Shown piece after piece: positions 61,532 through 64,000 of a stretch of DNA of 64,000 nucleotides. Source of the DNA: Chryseobacterium sp. JAH (GTDB lineage Bacteria > Bacteroidota > Bacteroidia > Flavobacteriales > Weeksellaceae); the NCBI RefSeq assembly GCF_001507335.1, contig NZ_LMAH01000004.1, forward strand, positions 62,001-126,000, in the 5' to 3' direction. Position 1 is the stretch's first letter. Each line of letters begins with the position of its first letter. The position numbers and the translations under genes are program-made. The notes beneath the pieces are model-generated. The model was not told the DNA's origin and did no database searches. It saw nothing but the letters and a program-made list of their open reading frames with translations.

Positions 61532-61915
61532 TTAATTCTCTCTTTCAGCTTCAGAAAGTTTTGTAATGAAATCTGTCCAAAGTTTAGAATCTTCAGGAGT
61601 CATTTTAGATGACCATGAAGCATTCTTTGCAGTCCATTCCTGTGATTTTGCGGTAAGTTCTTGACTTTTTGCTACATCACCTGCTTTTGAAGCTGCTGTC
61701 ATTTCAGAAACCATATGGGCATATTCAGTCGCAAACTGCTGGACTTCCGGGTTGCTGAATTTCGGGACTTGTACTCCGTCAATGGTAACACCAGATCCTT
61801 TTACAATTTTTTCTTCTGATGCAACAGCAGTTACTGTTTTTGGAGCATCTTCTTTTTTGCATGCTGTAACGCATATCAGCGTAACAGCACCCAACATGAG
61901 GATAGTTTTTTTCAT
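61532..61915 (-). CDS. Hypothetical lipoprotein
   Basis: A 127-residue lipoprotein (lipobox VTAC, Cys19) with a helical, Ala/Glu/Lys-rich mature part (AHMVSEMTAASKAGDVAKSQELTAKSQEWTAKNASW has a repeated SQExTAK). No family recognised. It has its own full promoter. Confidence 0.75.
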   Translation of the reverse strand: MKKTILMLGAVTLICVTACKKEDAPKTVTAVASEEKIVKGSGVTIDGVQVPKFSNPEVQQFATEYAHMVSEMTAASKAGDVAKSQELTAKSQEWTAKNASWSSKMTPEDSKLWTDFITKLSEAEREN

Positions 61916-61940
61916 AAATATTTGATTTTTGTCTGTATTA

Positions 61941-61970
61941 CAAATATAAATTAATTTATGAATAATTCAA
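61941..61970 (-). promoter_or_regulatory. Promoter of the lipoprotein (TTG-N19-TATATTTG)
   Basis: On the minus strand TTG (61970-61968) and TATATTTG (61948-61941) are 19 nt apart. The rest of the 283-nt gap up to 62198 holds no gene. Confidence 0.75.
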
Positions 61971-62198
61971 GTAAAAATAAATTTAACTCAAAATAATTCA
62001 ATAAAAACAATGCATAACATACAAAATCAACAGCCACTTGTTTCCATCACAGCAAATATCCACAAACCTTAACCAGAGTGAATGTATCATTAAATGTAAT
62101 GATTGATTAATAAATCTCAACACAGTAAATATCTACTACAAGCTTATTTCTGACATTCACCTCAATTATTTTTTGACTAGTTTTATATAAAAATACCA

Positions 62199-62729
62199 AT
62201 GAAAATATTAGCATTTGCAGGAAGTACCTCTTCCACATCCATCAACAAAGAGTTGGTAAAATTTGTTTTGAAAAGTTTCCAGCAACACGAGATTAACCTG
62301 ATCGATCTGAATGATTTTTCAATGCCTGTTTTCTCAGTTGATCTTGAGAAAAAAGGCTTTCCGAACCAGGCACACGATTTCCTGAATCAGATTAAAGAAT
62401 GTGATGTGATCATCTGTTCTCTTGCGGAGCACAACCGATCGTACAGCGCAGCGTTCAAAAATATTTTCGATTGGGCTTCTAGAATCAATGTCAAAGTATT
62501 CCAAAACAAACCCATGCTTTTAATGAGCACATCTCCCGGAGGATATGGTGGAGGAAATGTAATGAATACTGCAAAAACATTTTTCCCTCAATTTGCAGCT
62601 GATGTGAAAGAAACTTTTTCGTTATCCAAGTTTTATGAGAACTTTGATTTGGAAAGTGGTATCATCAATCCTGAATTATTGAAAGAATTAAATGAAAAAA
62701 TTGAGAATTTTAAAAATGAGATTGCTTAA
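62199..62729 (+). CDS. NADPH-dependent FMN reductase
   Basis: A 176-residue flavodoxin-fold reductase with the N-terminal phosphate loop FAGSTSSTSINKELV, EHNRSYSAAFKNIFDWASR as the usual active site stretch, and MSTSPGGYGGGNVM binding flavin. It reduces FMN, azo dyes or quinones with NAD(P)H. It heads a small run with OsmC and a GNAT, suggesting redox or electrophile protection. Confidence 0.92.
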   Translation: MKILAFAGSTSSTSINKELVKFVLKSFQQHEINLIDLNDFSMPVFSVDLEKKGFPNQAHDFLNQIKECDVIICSLAEHNRSYSAAFKNIFDWASRINVKVFQNKPMLLMSTSPGGYGGGNVMNTAKTFFPQFAADVKETFSLSKFYENFDLESGIINPELLKELNEKIENFKNEIA

Positions 62730-62799
62730 ATCCAAAAGTTTTAAAAATCAAAGATTTTCTTATTTAACGAATTTAAATCTGAGAAATCTGTAGGATTTT

Positions 62800-62834
62800 C
62801 ATCTAACATCTAACATCTAACATCTAACATCTAA
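62800..62834 (+). repeat. Heptamer tandem repeat CATCTAA x5
   Basis: Five perfect copies of CATCTAA (35 nt) that end 8 nt before the OsmC ATG, after the FMN reductase stop. Confidence 0.95.
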
Positions 62835-62842
62835 CAAAAATA

Positions 62843-63241
62843 ATGGCTGTAACCGTAAAAGCTAGTTTAGGCAAAACAAAATACTACACAGAAGTAATTG
62901 CAGGTGAAAATCAATTGATCACCGATGAACCCATTGACAAAGGTGGGCAGAATAGAGGTTTTAATCCGTTTGAAATTCTGGCAACTTCTCTGGCAAGCTG
63001 TACTGCAGCAACATTGCGAATGTATATTGACAGAAAAGAATGGGACGTAGAAAAAATTGATGTAGAAGTAGAATTGGAAAATTTTCCGCTTACAAAATTG
63101 GCAATTTTTAAAAGAAATATTAATTTTGAAGGAAGTCACCTGAACGATGAACAACTGAAAAGGCTTCATGCTATTGCAGATGCCTGTCCGGCACATAAAA
63201 TATTACTTAACGAAATAGAAATTCAAACCAAATTTTCATAA
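62843..63241 (+). CDS. OsmC/Ohr family protein
   Basis: A 132-residue OsmC-fold protein with a reactive Cys in ATSLASCTAATLRMYIDRK and a second Cys in HAIADACPAHKILL, the pair used to reduce organic hydroperoxides. The N-terminal strand region is short, as in the YhfA-like subgroup. Likely a thiol peroxidase; the substrate is unknown. The CATCTAA array lies directly before it, and the small GNAT starts 1 nt after its stop. Confidence 0.92.
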   Translation: MAVTVKASLGKTKYYTEVIAGENQLITDEPIDKGGQNRGFNPFEILATSLASCTAATLRMYIDRKEWDVEKIDVEVELENFPLTKLAIFKRNINFEGSHLNDEQLKRLHAIADACPAHKILLNEIEIQTKFS

Positions 63242-63242
63242 T

Positions 63243-63524
63243 ATGATACAAGTAAAACAAAACAACGACGAAAAACACGGAAGCTTTGAAGCAGTAATAG
63301 ACGGAAGAAGAGCGGGATTAATGACCTATACCTGGGCAGGTGAAGACAGATTCATCATCGACCACACTGAGGTAGAAGAAGAATATAATGGAAAAGGCGT
63401 TGGAAAAGAAATGCTGATCAAAGCAGTTGAATTCGCAAGAGAAAACAGCAAAAAAATCATTCCGCTGTGTCCATTTGCCAAGGCTACATTCCAGAAAAAT
63501 GAAGATTTGCGAGACGTACTTTAA
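63243..63524 (+). CDS. Small GNAT family acetyltransferase
   Basis: A 93-residue short GNAT of the YidJ/YjdJ type with DHTEVEEEYNGKGVGKEMLIKAVEFARENSKKIIPLCPFAKATF, which has the acetyl-CoA pyrophosphate loop (NGKGVGKEML) and a conserved Cys-Pro in PLCPFA. Directly coupled to OsmC (1-nt gap). It is related in layout to the 105-residue GNAT at 60.2 kb. Confidence 0.88.
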   Translation: MIQVKQNNDEKHGSFEAVIDGRRAGLMTYTWAGEDRFIIDHTEVEEEYNGKGVGKEMLIKAVEFARENSKKIIPLCPFAKATFQKNEDLRDVL

Positions 63525-63609
63525 TCATTTGTAGACAGACTTAAACTTATAAAACCTTTCAGAAAATTTCTCTGGCAGGTTTTTCTTTTTTATCAGAAAC
63601 AAAAAAAAC

Positions 63610-63617
63610 TATATTTG
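63610..63617 (+). promoter_or_regulatory. -7 box TATATTTG of the symporter gene
   Basis: A perfect TAnnTTTG 20 nt before the ATG at 63638. Confidence 0.5.
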
Positions 63618-63637
63618 CTGAAATTTAATATTTAAGA

Positions 63638-64000
63638 ATGAATCCAGGAACTGTTCTTTTGCTGTTTGTTTTTGTATACTTCGTCGGTCTTTTGGTAATC
63701 TCTTATTTTACAAGCCGGAATTCAGACAATCAGTCGTTTTTCATCGGTAACAAAAAAAGCAAATGGTGGCTCGTTGCCTTCGGAATGATTGGCACGAGCT
63801 TAAGCGGCGTTACATTCATCTCAGTTCCCGGAACTGTGGGGAAAATGACCGGAAGCGAATACATTTTCGGTGGTTTTGAGTATTACATGATGGTCATCGG
63901 TTTTTTCATCGGGTATTTTATTGTGGCAGCGGTACTTCTTCCACTCTATTACAAGATGAATCTGACCTCAATTTACACCTACTTAGGCAGAAGATTCAAT
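63638..64000 (+). CDS. Sodium:solute symporter (SSS family), N-terminal part
   Basis: The first 121 codons of a gene that runs out of the window. The reading starts MNPGTVLLLFVFVYFVGLLVISYFTSR and continues with NSDNQSFFIGNKKSKWWLVAFGMIGTSLSGVTFISVPGTVG, which matches the first three helices of SSS transporters. The Asn/Ser/Thr residues in the GMIGTSLSG helix are part of the sodium site region. Substrate cannot be told. The 3' part is outside. Confidence 0.88.
   Translation, partial: MNPGTVLLLFVFVYFVGLLVISYFTSRNSDNQSFFIGNKKSKWWLVAFGMIGTSLSGVTFISVPGTVGKMTGSEYIFGGFEYYMMVIGFFIGYFIVAAVLLPLYYKMNLTSIYTYLGRRFN

Noticed and set aside
62800..62834. Possible small CRISPR-like array
   Set aside because: The units are 7 nt and contiguous with no spacers; no cas genes are nearby.

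Overview
This 64 kb window is AT-rich and almost entirely protein-coding. It looks like chromosomal DNA of a Bacteroidota member of the Flavobacteriia, most probably Chryseobacterium or a close relative. The reasons are five promoters of the Bacteroidota form TTG-N19/20-TAnnTTTG plus many lone TAnnTTTG boxes, almost no Shine-Dalgarno sequences, a type IX secretion sorting domain, a GLPGLI-motif protein, a DUF5916 barrel protein, paired M16 peptidases, and a PNGase F homologue, an enzyme best known from Elizabethkingia/Chryseobacterium. No rRNA, tRNA, CRISPR array, prophage or transposase gene was found. The genus is an inference from gene content, not a search result.

Layout. 0-5 kb: a quinone/redox cluster (end of an MdaB-like quinone reductase, YgiN-like monooxygenase, secreted DJ-1/PfpI protein, secreted PPC-domain protein), then an AhpD-like protein and DoxX next to a Crp/Fnr regulator. 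5-7.3 kb: a TonB-dependent receptor coupled to a periplasmic thioredoxin-like protein, with a full promoter and an operator-like palindrome. 7.3-16 kb: tyrosine/homogentisate catabolism (hmgA, a CoA-transferase, hpd, fahA, a flavin reductase). Two unusual DNA elements are set into it: a ~178 bp imperfect palindrome before hmgA, and a GxxExxY (PD-(D/E)XK-like) gene wrapped in nested inverted repeats between fahA and the flavin reductase. 16-26 kb: hydrolases, a type IX-secreted SGNH/PKD protein, a HipA-like kinase with an overlapping DUF3037 gene, cstA, a beta-barrel protein and a membrane-bound AraC-type regulator. 26-31 kb: UvrD/PcrA helicase and a PAS histidine kinase with a receiver-only response regulator. 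31-41 kb: active/inactive M16 peptidase pair, secG, glycosyltransferase plus recR, a LURP-one-like protein, pepD, a LOG-family protein and a frameshifted gene remnant. 41-54 kb: ferredoxin and its reductase, DUF3108, DUF5916, pheS, a 39-residue membrane protein, YceI, an ABC ATPase, a PhnA-like zinc ribbon protein, an RsmB-type methyltransferase and a PNGase F-II-like enzyme. 54-64 kb: asnB, a frameshifted GLPGLI gene, an MFS exporter, two pirins, two very small YidJ-like GNATs, an FMN reductase, OsmC and the start of a sodium:solute symporter.

How genes work together. Hpd, HmgA and Fah are three enzymes of one route from 4-hydroxyphenylpyruvate to fumarate plus acetoacetate; the isomerase and aminotransferase steps are not in the window. 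The quinone reductase/monooxygenase pair and the pirin/OsmC/FMN reductase group suggest two redox or electrophile-stress clusters.

Most interesting non-coding signals. (1) The two inverted-repeat elements in the tyrosine locus, which share an ACCACAAAA-type end. (2) Six intergenic arrays with exact 7-bp periodicity and different unit sequences; read in the direction of the flanking genes they fall into a CATC-core type lying between co-directional genes and a GC/TTT-rich type lying within a few bases after a stop codon. (3) Three genes whose -7 box ends exactly 4 nt before the ATG, predicting leaderless mRNAs.
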